Assembly (NCBI GenBank): GCA_022701365.1
Contig: JAKUHH010000325.1
Coordinates: 1 to 64,000, forward strand
Length of the DNA: 64,000 bases
Direction: 5' to 3'
Origin: Mycocentrospora acerina
Lineage: Eukaryota; Ascomycota; Dothideomycetes; Pleosporales
The stretch's first letter is position 1; the number at the start of each line of letters is the position of its first letter. Below the pieces are notes generated by a model. It made no database searches. It saw only the letters and a list, made by a program, of their open reading frames with translations, and had not been told where the DNA came from. The position numbers and the translations under genes were made by a program. Of this stretch, positions 32,556 through 44,088 are shown in pieces.

Positions 32556-35500
32556 TTAGCCATAAGCCGACATACAATAAAACTTGTGCGCTTATCCTAC
32601 GGGCATCATAATGTCGTTGCAGGTGGCTGCTGCGTGAAAAGGTCAAGGAACAAACAGGACACGTATAGTCTGCTGTATGATCCATCACAATATTTTTGAA
32701 ATCTTGTTTCTAGAGGGTGTATTCTGCTACTCAAGAACTAGGTGGGTGGGTTTCACTATTATTATACCTACTACTCAATAAGGTGCCGAAAGTCTAGCTT
32801 CCTTAATATTAGACAATTATTTTGACCTCAAGAAGACCACCGCCTCGTTCCGAGACCTTCCGCCTAAGTTTAGGGTAGGCTGTCGGCATTCGACACAAAT
32901 AAGTAAATAAAAACGGGTCCGCAATTCAGGATTCCCCAGCTGCTTATGAAGTTATCTCACAGAGCCAAGATGCGGAAGTGGGGAAATAGGGAGCCGTAAT
33001 GCGGGGCAGCTGACTAAATGCTACGGTCGGAGCGGCGGATACCACCTACGCCTTGGAGTTGTTGTACCGTGCTCCAAAATCAATACGCCGGCTGCCAATT
33101 GTGCTATGGAAGACGCATGATCAAGCCCCCTATATGCTTGCCGAGCGCACAAAAGGTCTAAGAGACGATCCGTACCGGTTCGATGGATCCCAACCTCCGT
33201 AGGCATCTTAGGAAACAAGGATGTCACGAAAGCCGCTAATGAAGCTACTAGATAAGAGGAGGATGGCTGCAGGAGCAACTTGCGGTTTGATTGACTAGTA
33301 GAGCAGAATGGCAAACCGAAAAGAATTAAACACACTGAACAATCGCAGTACGAAGTTCTAAATGCAGAACTGTAGCACTAATCGAAATATGCTTCCGCCT
33401 CGTCTGAACATTATAGTTTGAGATTAACAACATTTCCTAGACTGGTGTCCTTCCCAGCAAACAAAACTGCTATAGGATAACTTTTGCCCTACATCTGTAT
33501 CCTTGTGCCCGACAATGTGAAAGAAGAGGGTTGGAAGCAGCCGGAAAAAAGAAAGGCACTGTCAAGGTGATTATCTTGAGAGCCCAAATCGCTCGAAATT
33601 GCTGGTTACATGCAGATCGCAAATCTAAGGATAGTAACATCTAATACTTCTACGTTCGGCACATTATCGATGTAAAATCTTTGATTAAGTTCCAAAGAGT
33701 GCAAAATATTTTCTTTGGGTCATCAAATCCATTAAAATAGGCAGAATCTTCAGGTTGTAGAGTTTTACCAAAATTTCTACTGGTCCAGCATAGAACATGG
33801 ACAAGAGAACAAAACTAGGCTTAATATAAGCCAGTTTATGTCCAATAAGAGAGGTTCTTCTCAACTGTCTTCTAGTACGTACCTCACGGGTTTTTGGGTC
33901 ACGTCAGTGTGTTAGCCACTATGCTAAGACACTTCCAAACCTGTACTCTTGGATACAATACAACTTAATAGCTTGATAATATTACAATCTTCAAGTTTTA
34001 CAAGTAGGGCTGTTTTATTTGTTAATTAGAATATTTAGCAACTTTACGGACATGAATCTACGAGCAGAGTTTAGCGTCCTCATACATGTGTGTTACTTTT
34101 TTTTGATTATTGGAATTCAGTCTTCGAAAAGTTCTAAACTAATCTTTTTTTATATGTCTCCTTTTTCTTTTAAGGTCTTAATGTGTGGCCTCCACATTTT
34201 CTTTTCTTTGAATTAATCTTCAAATTAATCTTTTCGCTTTTAACATCAGCATAACTTTTAACTGAGTCTAGGTTATGTAATGCATCATATGGCTTAGCAA
34301 TGAAAAATGGGTTTGCATGAAATTTATTAGAGACTGATTCTATTTTTAGCAGGACTTCTTAGAGATATCTAGTTCTCCTAATTGAATGTTACACTGTGCT
34401 TTGTAAAATAAAAATGTCAAGAAATTTTCCATTCTGAGGACTTGCACTGTTTTAACTCACGGTATATCAGATAACAGGTCATAGAACCTTTTTGGCTTGC
34501 AAGGCACAGTGGGATAGAGCCATGTCTTGACAGCAGTGATTCACACTACAGATCATCTGAATCTCACTATTCCAGCCCATATATTCACAAGTTCGGTCTT
34601 GTTTAATTGGCCTTTGGGTGTTACGAAATGCCGCGGCTGCTTCTGCACTGAGATATGGGCCTCTTTTGATACAAAATCTTGTAAAGTACTTGCTATGTTT
34701 CAATTCACTTTAACAGTATATATGAGGAGCAACAAAATTGACTTCATACACGATACTGGCTAAACTTAGAGGAGAAGCTCACAAACCCGGGGTTGGAATC
34801 AAAATATGCCAATGTTGGCCTGGGTATTTACTTGCTCACATGGGTAAGAGAACTTAGTGTTGGCTGAAGTAATAGAGTGTAGGATTATTCTCTGTGAAAG
34901 GAGTTATCTACTATTTCAAGCCATTTTTAATCCCAATCTTATGGTTTCTCTTGAAAATCTAATGGTGTCTACATCACTAGAAAAGGTTGACTTTAGAGTC
35001 AATTTGGGATGTACTTGCTTTTTAAATTTCTCGAAAGGCATGGTTTATATCTCCACTGATAACCAACTCTAAGCACAGTATTGGAATTTGCCCTTGCTAT
35101 AGGAACATTTTTTGTTCAATTCACTCAGCACCTTGGAGCTTTCAAGGCAAATTCCGATGAGCCTGGCACGTGCATAGCAAGAAAAACATTAACATAAGCT
35201 GATGGTAGTCAATAGCTGAGATGTCAAAGACACAATAGAAAATTGTGGATACATTGCATCATGTGGACTGCAATTGTGGGTTCTTCACGAAGCTTCGTTT
35301 CTTATTAGGCTTGTAATGCATGATGTTAGGAGTGCTGTTGATCCTCGTATCGAAAATTATTTCAACCGAAAACTAATTGAAGTGTCAATTTTTAAACCCT
35401 CCTAATTCTTTCAGGGGTTGTGTGCAATCGGCAAATCCGAATTTTGATCGTCATCAAGATCAGTAAGTAATCATCAGCCTCGGCACTGAAAGAAGCGGGG

Positions 35501-35619
35501 ATTGCTTGGCATGCGAACATGTCTAATAGAATCATTGCGGTATTTCAATCAAGAAGCAAGTATCAAAAGTAATAATCTCATTGCCTAAAGTTGCTATTGT
35601 AATTGTGTCGATACATCAA
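32556..35619. other. 3-kb gene-free spacer
   Basis: Regulator promoter at the left end, then AT-rich DNA. Frames such as 33021-33335 (minus) have no recognisable content. tRNA-like repeats occur at 33880-33960 and 34490-34560. Confidence 0.5.
34490..34560 (+). repeat. tRNA-like repeat, copy 2
   Basis: Contains CAAGGCACAGTGGGATAGAG, an A-box-like word shared with 22355-22415 in the other orientation, and GTGATTCACACTAC 38 bases downstream, which loosely fits a B box. Suggests a tRNA-derived SINE family; no tRNA cloverleaf is intact. Confidence 0.4.
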
Positions 35620-37419
35620 ATGAAATTTCCGACTGGACTTCTAGTCGAGGCTGAGAGTTTCGATGACTATGGTGGCTGGATTATGGACTCACAATTCGAC
35701 TTGGAGATGGGATCTCCCTACTTATTAGCTCATGGTAGTGGCACACCGGTTGCTGATGCTTCCACCTTCATCTCCGTTCCCGAGGCCGGCGAATACAGCG
35801 TTTGGGTACGGACCAAGAACTGGGAACAAACCAATATTGGGCGATTCAATCTTACGGTCAGCGGAACAATGCTTGGCACAGTCTTTGGAACTAACAACAA
35901 AGATTGGGAGTGGCAATATGGAGGAAGAGTGGAGCTGTCGGATGGTATAACACAGCTCAAACTACACGATCTCACAGGTTTCTGTGGAAGATGCGACGCA
36001 ATATTTATAAGCCTTGGGAGCACAGCACCGCCCGAAGGTACAAATGAGAAAGTACGCTCATGGAGACGACAGCTTTGTGGACTTCCTGAGATTCCTACAA
36101 GTGCGGGAACGTTCGACCTCGTTGTGTTAGGTGGCGGGGTTGTAGGTTCAGCCGCTGCGCTCGCAGCAGCGCGACTCGGAGAGCGTGTCGCTCTTGTGCA
36201 GGACCGACCTTTTCTTGGCGGGAACGCAAGTCTAGAAATAGGCCTTCGTCCTCGTGGTGTAACAGGCCCTTTCATTGATGAATTATACAGAAGAACGACG
36301 AACGGTGACTTGAGTGCAATGCACTTGCTTGAGGTTGAGCAAAAGGCAACGGTCTTTTTGAACCATACTATCTACGGTGCTTCGGTTGAAAATCAATGCA
36401 GAATTGTTTCCATAGATGCACGTCATGCTCAAACTGGAAAGGAGTTGAGATTTGCAGCACCAATGTTCATTGATTGCTCTGGACGCGCATTGCTCGGCGA
36501 GTTTGCGGGTGCTGAAACTCTTTATGGTCAGGAATCGCAAGCAGAATATGGCGAAGGTCTCGCACCCAAAGATCGTGACGAATCACACCACGGAAATACT
36601 GTTTTCTTCCGTACTCGAGAGACTGGTTCAGCTGTTCCTTTTCCCGAGGTACCATGGGCCACAAAGGTAGCAAAAGATTTCTCAGACCTTCGGGGGCAGC
36701 TCGTAGAACCTGGCGTCGAGAACGGAGTTGGGCCTATGGTGGTCGCTCCAGATCCCACGATTCGAAAACGGATGAAAGGGCCACTCACGCATTTCTGGGA
36801 GTATGGACAACGATTAAATCCATATACTCACGGCGAACATATACGTGATCATCTCCTCCAAGCTATATATGGTACATTTTCGAATGTCAAAACTATGAAA
36901 CCCAAAAAGTATGCAGGGTTGGCGCTTGATTGGGTAGCTTTTGTTCCAGCGCAGGGAGAATTTCGCCGTTACAGGGGTGACTATGTCCTTACTGAACAAG
37001 ACGTCCGCACTCACAAAAAATTTGAAGATGCAGTTGTCAAGAACGGGGGCGCTTTTTGTTTACATTATCCACCGGCAACTGATGCCAAACTTGATTTTCG
37101 ACTTGACTACTGGGAGTGGGATGAGCGGGATAAAAAAGACTATGAAATTCCATTCAAGTCTTTGTATTCGTCAAATATCACCAACCTGATGATGGCTGGT
37201 AAACATATTAGCGTCACTCATATTGCTGGATCAAATACGAAATTTATGGGAAATGGTGGCCAACATGCTATCGCTACAGCGGCTGCATCACATCTTTGCC
37301 GCAAATATCATTTAGAACCTCGAGACCTAGTGAAAAATCATATGACAGAACTTAGAGATGTTTCGACGGCTATCGCAGAAAGGAACCAGTTCCCAAAGAA
37401 AAATCAATCGAGGTTATAA
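35620..37419 (+). CDS. FAD-dependent oxidoreductase with N-terminal beta-sandwich-like module
   Basis: A 599-residue intronless gene, start ATG 35620 (the upstream in-frame codons have no ATG). Residues 1-130 (VEAESFDDYGGW, EAGEYSVWVRTKNW, LHDLTGFCGRCDAIFIS) resemble the beta-sandwich modules attached to bacterial polysaccharide-active or FAD enzymes. Residues 166-215 hold FDLVVLGGGVVGSAAALAAA, the FAD Rossmann motif, and FLGGNAS. Further C-terminal are FIDCSGRALLGEFAGAE and NLMMAGKHISVTHIA..TKFMGNGGQHA, the closing FAD-binding block of the FAD_oxidored (PF12831) type. No signal peptide is visible. The architecture and missing introns recall bacterial proteins, so horizontal origin is possible. 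Substrate unknown. Confidence 0.85.
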   Translation: MKFPTGLLVEAESFDDYGGWIMDSQFDLEMGSPYLLAHGSGTPVADASTFISVPEAGEYSVWVRTKNWEQTNIGRFNLTVSGTMLGTVFGTNNKDWEWQYGGRVELSDGITQLKLHDLTGFCGRCDAIFISLGSTAPPEGTNEKVRSWRRQLCGLPEIPTSAGTFDLVVLGGGVVGSAAALAAARLGERVALVQDRPFLGGNASLEIGLRPRGVTGPFIDELYRRTTNGDLSAMHLLEVEQKATVFLNHTIYGASVENQCRIVSIDARHAQTGKELRFAAPMFIDCSGRALLGEFAGAETLYGQESQAEYGEGLAPKDRDESHHGNTVFFRTRETGSAVPFPEVPWATKVAKDFSDLRGQLVEPGVENGVGPMVVAPDPTIRKRMKGPLTHFWEYGQRLNPYTHGEHIRDHLLQAIYGTFSNVKTMKPKKYAGLALDWVAFVPAQGEFRRYRGDYVLTEQDVRTHKKFEDAVVKNGGAFCLHYPPATDAKLDFRLDYWEWDERDKKDYEIPFKSLYSSNITNLMMAGKHISVTHIAGSNTKFMGNGGQHAIATAAASHLCRKYHLEPRDLVKNHMTELRDVSTAIAERNQFPKKNQSRL

Positions 37420-39017
37420 ACAATATCTGGTGGCCAGTGATCCTTCACACTTCCAGTTCTAGGCTCTCGAATCGATTAAATTCAAATTCATTGTCTCGTA
37501 ACTGGCCTCGTACAATGCTCAACTTTAACGTTCAAGTTTATCTACCTGAAAATAGTGATATATCCTTCTCCGCGACGATTACGTCAGAATTGATTATTTT
37601 TCTTCTACTCTAATACAACAAATCATCACAAGGAACGTGATCAGAAAGTAGGTAGATATCAAAAAAGTAAAATCTAAGTAACTTATCATTTTCAATTAGA
37701 AATCGCTCTTACAGAACAATTTACCGAATTGGGCTAATCTACACCATAAGGAACTAGTCAGATGGAGAAACTTTTGTGTTACTTTCGAATAAAGAAAGGA
37801 AACTTTACAGTTATCTTTTTCTCGGGGACAGCTGAACGTGGAAAATAGTATATATAAAACCTAATTCAGGTTTCATAGCCTAGGACGCGTCATTTTCTAA
37901 ATTTCTATAATACATTCTTCTAATTTCTAGAATACTTGGGAATTGCATACTGCGTTCCATGATTCTTTTCAACTACTTGATCTGATTTTTTTCGTACTAG
38001 ATCTACGCTACGCTATTGGTATAATCTTTCCTTTCGATGTATTCTAAATAAATTGCAAAAATACATTTAGCAATGTTAGGAAGTCTTTTAATACTACAAC
38101 GTCCTTTTCTCGATACCCACACGGTACTACGATACTGTTGTGCAACTGCTTGAAGTGTTAGGATGCCACAGGATACTAGAAAGCATAGTATCCACCAGTA
38201 ATAGCACTACTAGGTCATTTCTCGTCACGCAACAGCAAGAAATGGTAGCATGACGAAATATCAGTGAAGTCGCTAAAACATCATCATCCAAGCCTAGCTT
38301 AATGTAGCAATTGAAGTCTTCATCTTCAGGATTAGCATTAACATATAGCCAGGAGGTTCCTAAAACTACACTCTGAGGATCAAGATCGTAACCGTCACCA
38401 TTATTCTCCTTGGATCCAGGTGTTCTTTATTTGAGGATGCAATTAAGAAGAATCAACTTTTCTTTAGATTTCAGGGATGATGGAATAACCAGGTGAGTTG
38501 GAAGAGTCCCGAGGACTTTCTCGGTACCCAAACCACGATTTGCAGCCGGCTCACCGTAACGCATGTTATAACGATCACTTCGAAAATACTAAAAAGGGTA
38601 CAAAACTGATTTTTTCAAAGCTAGAAAGATAAAAGTGTTTTATTCTGTCGCGCTACACGCGCAGCTGTAGACATTTGTTTCCCACGCCATAGTCTAGCAA
38701 TATGCAGATTCGCACGTACATAGTATGATAAGTGTCAGCTAATTTTTGTGCACTATCACGTGTGTAAATATGTGAGAACCTAGGGCCTATATGATCTCTT
38801 TTTTCTACGATACTAACAATAGAATAAGTTCCTCATCTGATCATTTCACCGCCGGCTTAGTAGTGTACTACCAACGCCTTCAATATTAGATAGTGAGATA
38901 ATTCTAGAAACTTTAATCGAATCTAGGCGTGATAGTTGTGGAAGCAAAATGAATAAAATGAATGACCTATCTAAGACAGTGCTGAGAAATATTTATTTTC
39001 GTTCATAGTTTTGCTTA
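37420..39017. other. 1.6-kb gene-free spacer
   Basis: AT-rich. It holds 38733-38840, a degraded arm of the CACGTG repeat. No gene. Confidence 0.5.
38733..38840. repeat. CACGTG-rich repeat, copy 3 (degraded arm)
   Basis: GTCAGC, CACGTGTGTAAATATGTGAG, CCTATATGATCTC, ACGATACTAACAATAGAA and AAGTTCCTC occur in the same order as in copy 1 (6126-6262). Many positions have changed. Confidence 0.55.
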
Positions 39018-40337
39018 TTATTTCCATGCAATCTCTAAAAAGTCCTCGATGTCCTGTAAAAATTCCTGTGGTCGTTCTATCGCTGCAAAATGACCTCCCT
39101 TCTCATGTTTTCGGTGAAATATTAGATTTCCATGCCTTCTGACCATACTTTCAAAGCCAGGATGTATCTCAGGGATGAACCAGGAAAATCCCAAGGGCTT
39201 GTCAACATAAGGAAATTCTGGCAATGGTTTGACAGAACTATTGAAGCTTGCCTGGTACGGGTAAATGGATCGCGGAAAACTGTTCGTGAACCAGTAGAGC
39301 GAAATATTGGTTAGGATCTCGTCCATCGATGGACTCGTGTCAGACCATTCTAGGAACTTTTCACCGATCCTTTATCAACTTTTAGCGATTGCTTGAAGGA
39401 TAAAAATTGTACTGACTCACCATGCTAGAAGGGAGAGTGGGTTGGAGTTGACGACAAATCCAATCGTTGCTGAACGACTACCATGTTCGATAGCGTATCC
39501 ATGACCGTCCTGTGTCCATGTTTTGGCTCTTTGTACTATTTTCTTCTCAAAGTCGGATAACTCTTCTCCATTTGGGCCCTTTTCCGGAATGGAGAATGAC
39601 GGAACAAAATTCACTGTAGAGGTTTCTCAGTTCCCAGAATTAGCTCAAGGAATACCCAAGTACTTACAATGAAACCCAACACATTGCTCATAACTAGCTG
39701 CCATAGTTGTCGCGACGAAACTGCCAACATCTCCACCTTGTGCAATATATCTCTCGAAACCCAGTTCCAACATCAAAGTATGCAAGACTCGAGCTGAATC
39801 GGGTACACGCCATTCTTTGTCAAGAGGTCCTCCACCACTAAGCGTATATCCTGGGAGCGATGGAATGATCAGATGGTATGGCTGATCTTTCGCCGAATAT
39901 TTTTGCCTCAGAAGGTCGGCTATTGGAAGGAATTCGATGAAACTGCCTGGCCAGCCATGAAGCAGAATTACCGGAATAGCATTCTTTTTTTCAGAAAACA
40001 AGCCGACAAAATGTATAGTAAGACCCTCAATCTCTAAAGTGTAATTAGGAAAAGAGTTGATGTGCTTTTCTTGAGCACGCCAGTCGAAGTCATGAAGCCA
40101 GTAATCTTTTGTCTCGGTGATCCACTCTTGCGTGATTCCAAAATTTTGCGTGTTCTCTGAAGAGGCTTCATAGGTCAGTGGACCGATACGGGACAACTCT
40201 AGAAGCTGCTTAAATTTGGCATATTCGTCATTAGGAATGTTAAGTTTGTAGGGCTTGATGGAGCTGGGAGGCGTGTACTGCATGATGCCAATTCTCGATG
40301 TAGAGTAAGGAGGAAGAGCGAGTTGTTTTGAGATCAT
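39018..40337 (-). CDS. Epoxide hydrolase (EHN + alpha/beta hydrolase)
   Basis: A 404-residue microsomal-type epoxide hydrolase that opens epoxides to diols. Exons are 39668-40337, 39421-39613 and 39018-39369, with introns of 54 and 51 nt (GTAAGT and GTGAGT donors); the joined frame is open. The N-terminal EHN domain (WLHDFDWRAQEKHINSFPNY) covers about 25-110. The oxyanion HGWPGSF is at 127-133, the nucleophile Asp203 in AQGGDVGS, and the catalytic His in KHEKGGHFAAIE near the C terminus. VNSNPLSLLAWIGEKFLEW is typical of the family. No signal peptide. It flanks oxidative enzymes, consistent with clearing epoxide intermediates; activity is predicted, not shown. Confidence 0.92.
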
Positions 40338-42378
40338 TGAAACTACGTCTTAAGAAGATGACTTTATATTTTACTTGTACGGTTCCGACATTCGAGCGAT
40401 GTCGTGTGATGTGTTCTACGGACGAACCACTACTTCCAACAGCTAGTTGAAGCCAATACGAAGGGAAGTAGAGATACTATCCTTGTATCCATTAACTACA
40501 GGAAATGCTTAGCGTGACACCTTTCGCACAGGGCATAAACCCCTCTCTTTAGAAAAACTGGTTGCAGATTTGCGAGAAACTTTCTTGGCAGGCTTGGAAG
40601 TAGGTAAGCAAACTGAATGTGTAAATCTGGTAATAAAATTTACAAGTATTAAAAGAGCGTAAGCATTTTGGAACGTTAAGTTGCACCTTTATGGTAGATT
40701 ATCAGAATCACCAATGCTTTCTGGATTCGATCTTCACTCTTCCAAGCTCAGATATCTGTAACAAAGGTATCTATCAACCTGCACAATCATGCGTCCTAAA
40801 ATTCTGACTGTGTGTTCTTTCCATTGAAGTAGCTTCCAGCATGTCTCATATTAATTGATTTGTCAAAAATTGGACCAGGGTTATTTTGAGGAAGTTGATT
40901 TGAGAACCGAGTTCCATTGCAATGAAAGAGACTGAACGGCTTAAATCACCCATTATATTCTGACACGAATCAAGAAATCAAAACAGTGTAGAGAAGTAAA
41001 CAAAGCTCAATTCAAATATCTCACTATGCGGCATAATGTAAGCGAATCAATGCTCGTGTCACGTTCATGGAAACGCACATCATTGGAGCACCTGTTTTGT
41101 GAACTGTTCTCGTAGACACATAATTCATATTTGTGTAGACATACAACACAACACTTTTGAGCAGATTAAATTAGCCAAATAACCAGTATCAAGAGTGCAA
41201 GGTGATTTCGTGCACGGTTGAGATGCCACAGAAGCTGAATTAAGCACGCTGATTTGGCTTGTCATTTTCTTGGGGCAATTGCCTCAAACCAGTCACTCAT
41301 ACACTGAATCTACTAAAATTGATGATATGAGGGCAAGCCGTGTATGTGTCACGAAAAATCATCAGTACTGAAATATTCACGTATCTTACTCATTCGGAGA
41401 TAAGCGTCATGATGACTCTACCTACCTATCGGGCCGACCACATATCTTCATATCTCCGCAACCCCGCTTCTCCACCACCTAGAACATTTCAAAATTGGGA
41501 TGGACCAACGCTCGGTAGAAGCGCAGAGTTCGGAGTCAAACTAAATACCGACCACGTGATCAACTCCACGCCTAGTAGATATTTGATAGGCTGAGTACAA
41601 GCAAAGAAAAAGACTGGCGTAACCCTACTCTGTCCTGCATCCCTTCCTTCGCGTCTTGATTTGTTCGCGCAGTCCATGCTAGGCCTTGCAAACAAGGTGC
41701 CTTCGCTCTATAATCCCCCAAGCAAATAAATAATCAAATAAATGATTTATAATTTGAGCGTGTTGAGTTGTGTGAATAAGTGCGCGAGCATCGAGATTTG
41801 AATTCACTTTGACCTGATACAGGTGTGGCAGGTCTGCAATGATCTTTGACTTGGATCTAATGCTCGAAATTATTGGTATTGACTTTTCAATTTACTTAGG
41901 TACTGAACATTGGATAGTCTTAAGCTTCTGCAGACTTTCGATTTCTATTGGTGTATCAGACTGGTCGGAAAGCCCAAGCTAGTTTTTTTCGACATTTTCT
42001 ACCATGCAAGACGTCAAACCTTAGGCACGGATATGGGAGGTAAGCATAAGAAGTTGCCGGAGCATATGATCCCAAAACTTTTAAGTCCTAAGTGCAGTTT
42101 ATCTTGGCCACAACACTGTGAAAGACATAATACAAGTGCAGAGAAGGCTGAGAAGCAAATTGATTTATAAGATGGAATTTTCTGAAACCATGGATATAAT
42201 AATGGGGAGGCCAATACGTAGTTAGACACAGCTGTGTACAAAGTTGGACTGTCGAACTAATCTTTGTAGCCTTCACAGATGGGTGGGTTGGCTGGAGAGC
42301 TAACTTAAACGTTAAGCTGGTCAATCAACAATCATTTAGGATTCGACAACAAGAAGTAAGGCATCAGTACCCAATGAT
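40338..42378. other. 2-kb gene-free spacer
   Basis: Small frames at 41340-41594 and 41910-42170 lack recognisable content and look like chance. No repeat family was recognised. Confidence 0.5.
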
Positions 42379-44088
42379 TCAGACGTGCCTCTTCTTGCCT
42401 TTGAAGTTGGTGTTGTCACTCGCGCCCTTCAACTTTGCCGCCAACTTGGGGTCAAGATTGGTTACGGCACTCTTAGACGGAGGCTTGCCCAGATTTTCGC
42501 TCATAGGGCGGACAATATCGCATCGGAGCGACTGAGCTGGGGACATGCGCTCCATCCGGGTATTGTTAGTTTGGATGAACAGACGCTCGAGCGACTTGGG
42601 TCCAGTGTAAGGCTTCCATTCGACAGCGCGCTTGGCACGATCAGTATTGGGGTCCAGGTTACGGATGAAGCTGTTCCAGTAGGAACGCACAATGGGGATA
42701 ATTGGCTTGTTGGTCGTGAAATAGCTCGGGGGCTCCCCACCATCGGTGCGTCCGGTACCCCAGAAGGCGTATGCGTTGACTGTATGCCACGCGCCGTAGC
42801 CTACAGCCTCGTCAGACGGATCCAGGACGTCATACTTGTAGTTGTACGTGGGCACGCCGTCGCGCGCGAGGTAGGTCTGGATGTTGCGCGTTATACAGGT
42901 AGCGCCAATGTCCGCAATGGCCACAGCCGCGTGGCGCCAGTAGCGGCCCTTGTTGGGGAAGGAGGGCTGCACGGGCTTGATGTATAGATCGTCGAGGATG
43001 GCAATGGAGGCGTTGCTCAGGCTCGAGTCCTTGTCAGCCACCCATTGGAGCGCCTCGGTCGTCGTGTCGAGCGTCTCAGGCGCGTTGTACTTGGTGCCCT
43101 CGTCGGCGCACGTGCCCATGATGGTCGGTACCTTGGCGTACTTGCCCTGCTTGAACAAGTTGACCAGCGAGTCCGTGTACAAGTCGCCATCGATGTTGGG
43201 GTTGAAGTAGCAATTGGAGGAGCGGACAGCGGACGCGTTGAGCGCCCGCAGGCAGGCAAGACCATTGGTTGCGCCAGCGCATCCCTTCTCTTCAATCAAA
43301 CATTTATATTGCTCCTCGCCCTGCTCCGCATTGCGCATAGTGACCCAGCCGCCAGACTCCATGATGCCCCCGGCGAACAGCTTCTTGCCGGTATTCGCAG
43401 CCATCATGAGGGCAACAGAAGAGCCGCCAGCACTGACTCCATCGAGTACGACCTGGTCTGGATTGCCACCAAATTGGGCAATGTGCTTCTGCACCCACTC
43501 GAGAAGCTTGACCTGGTCCCGCAGCCCTGCATTGACGTCGGCACCTCCTGCCTTCGCCTCGGCGCCGCTCAAGAAGCCGTACATGCCAACGCGGTAGCTG
43601 AACTGAACAAAGACAACCTGACCATCAGCCACCACGTCCGTCGGGTCCCAATTGGCACTTGACTGCGACGCAAAGCCTCCTCCCTGGAAAAAGACGACAA
43701 CAGGAAGCTTTGAGTCAACGCGGGCGCCTGTTGGCGCATACACACTCAGATAAAGGCAGTCTTCGGCGATGTGGAATCGATCATATGTGCCTGATACGGT
43801 CCAGTCATTGGGCTGTTGAGGGGGGCAGGTTGCGCCGACTTTAGTAGCATCGATGAGACCAGTCACCACCGGGTCTTGCGGCGCCGCAAATCTCAGGTCA
43901 CCGACCGGAGGTGCGGCATACTGAATACCTTTCCATGCCGAAACACCAAGCTTCTTATCGACAACGGCGCCTCGGTATTGAGCGTACCCGACATCAACCA
44001 CCGTGTCTACAGCAAGTGACACGGGGGAAAAAGTCGATACCGCAGCGAGCAGAAGGTGAAATTGCGAACTCTTCTTCATTGCAACCAT
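42379..44088 (-). CDS. Secreted type-B carboxylesterase
   Basis: A 569-residue single-exon esterase/lipase of the cholinesterase fold. Residues 1-26 form a signal peptide (hydrophobic LLLAAVSTFSPVSLA). Motifs are FFQGGGFA (oxyanion, 134-140), EDCLYLSVYAP (109-119), DGVSAGGSS with Ser219, GTCADEGTKY with Glu330 and AWHTVNAYAFWG with His435. The triad is complete. Cysteine pairs expected for a secreted enzyme are present. Base composition is clearly more GC-rich, especially at third positions, than the AT-rich DNA on both sides. It likely hydrolyses esters outside the cell; a link with the other enzymes is only positional. Confidence 0.93.
   Translation of the reverse strand: MVAMKKSSQFHLLLAAVSTFSPVSLAVDTVVDVGYAQYRGAVVDKKLGVSAWKGIQYAAPPVGDLRFAAPQDPVVTGLIDATKVGATCPPQQPNDWTVSGTYDRFHIAEDCLYLSVYAPTGARVDSKLPVVVFFQGGGFASQSSANWDPTDVVADGQVVFVQFSYRVGMYGFLSGAEAKAGGADVNAGLRDQVKLLEWVQKHIAQFGGNPDQVVLDGVSAGGSSVALMMAANTGKKLFAGGIMESGGWVTMRNAEQGEEQYKCLIEEKGCAGATNGLACLRALNASAVRSSNCYFNPNIDGDLYTDSLVNLFKQGKYAKVPTIMGTCADEGTKYNAPETLDTTTEALQWVADKDSSLSNASIAILDDLYIKPVQPSFPNKGRYWRHAAVAIADIGATCITRNIQTYLARDGVPTYNYKYDVLDPSDEAVGYGAWHTVNAYAFWGTGRTDGGEPPSYFTTNKPIIPIVRSYWNSFIRNLDPNTDRAKRAVEWKPYTGPKSLERLFIQTNNTRMERMSPAQSLRCDIVRPMSENLGKPPSKSAVTNLDPKLAAKLKGASDNTNFKGKKRHV

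Noticed and set aside
33021..33335. 104-codon minus frame
   Set aside because: No homology that I recognise and no partner exons; probably chance.
33895..33960. tRNA gene on the minus strand
   Set aside because: An A-box-like word exists but the cloverleaf fails; more likely a SINE remnant.
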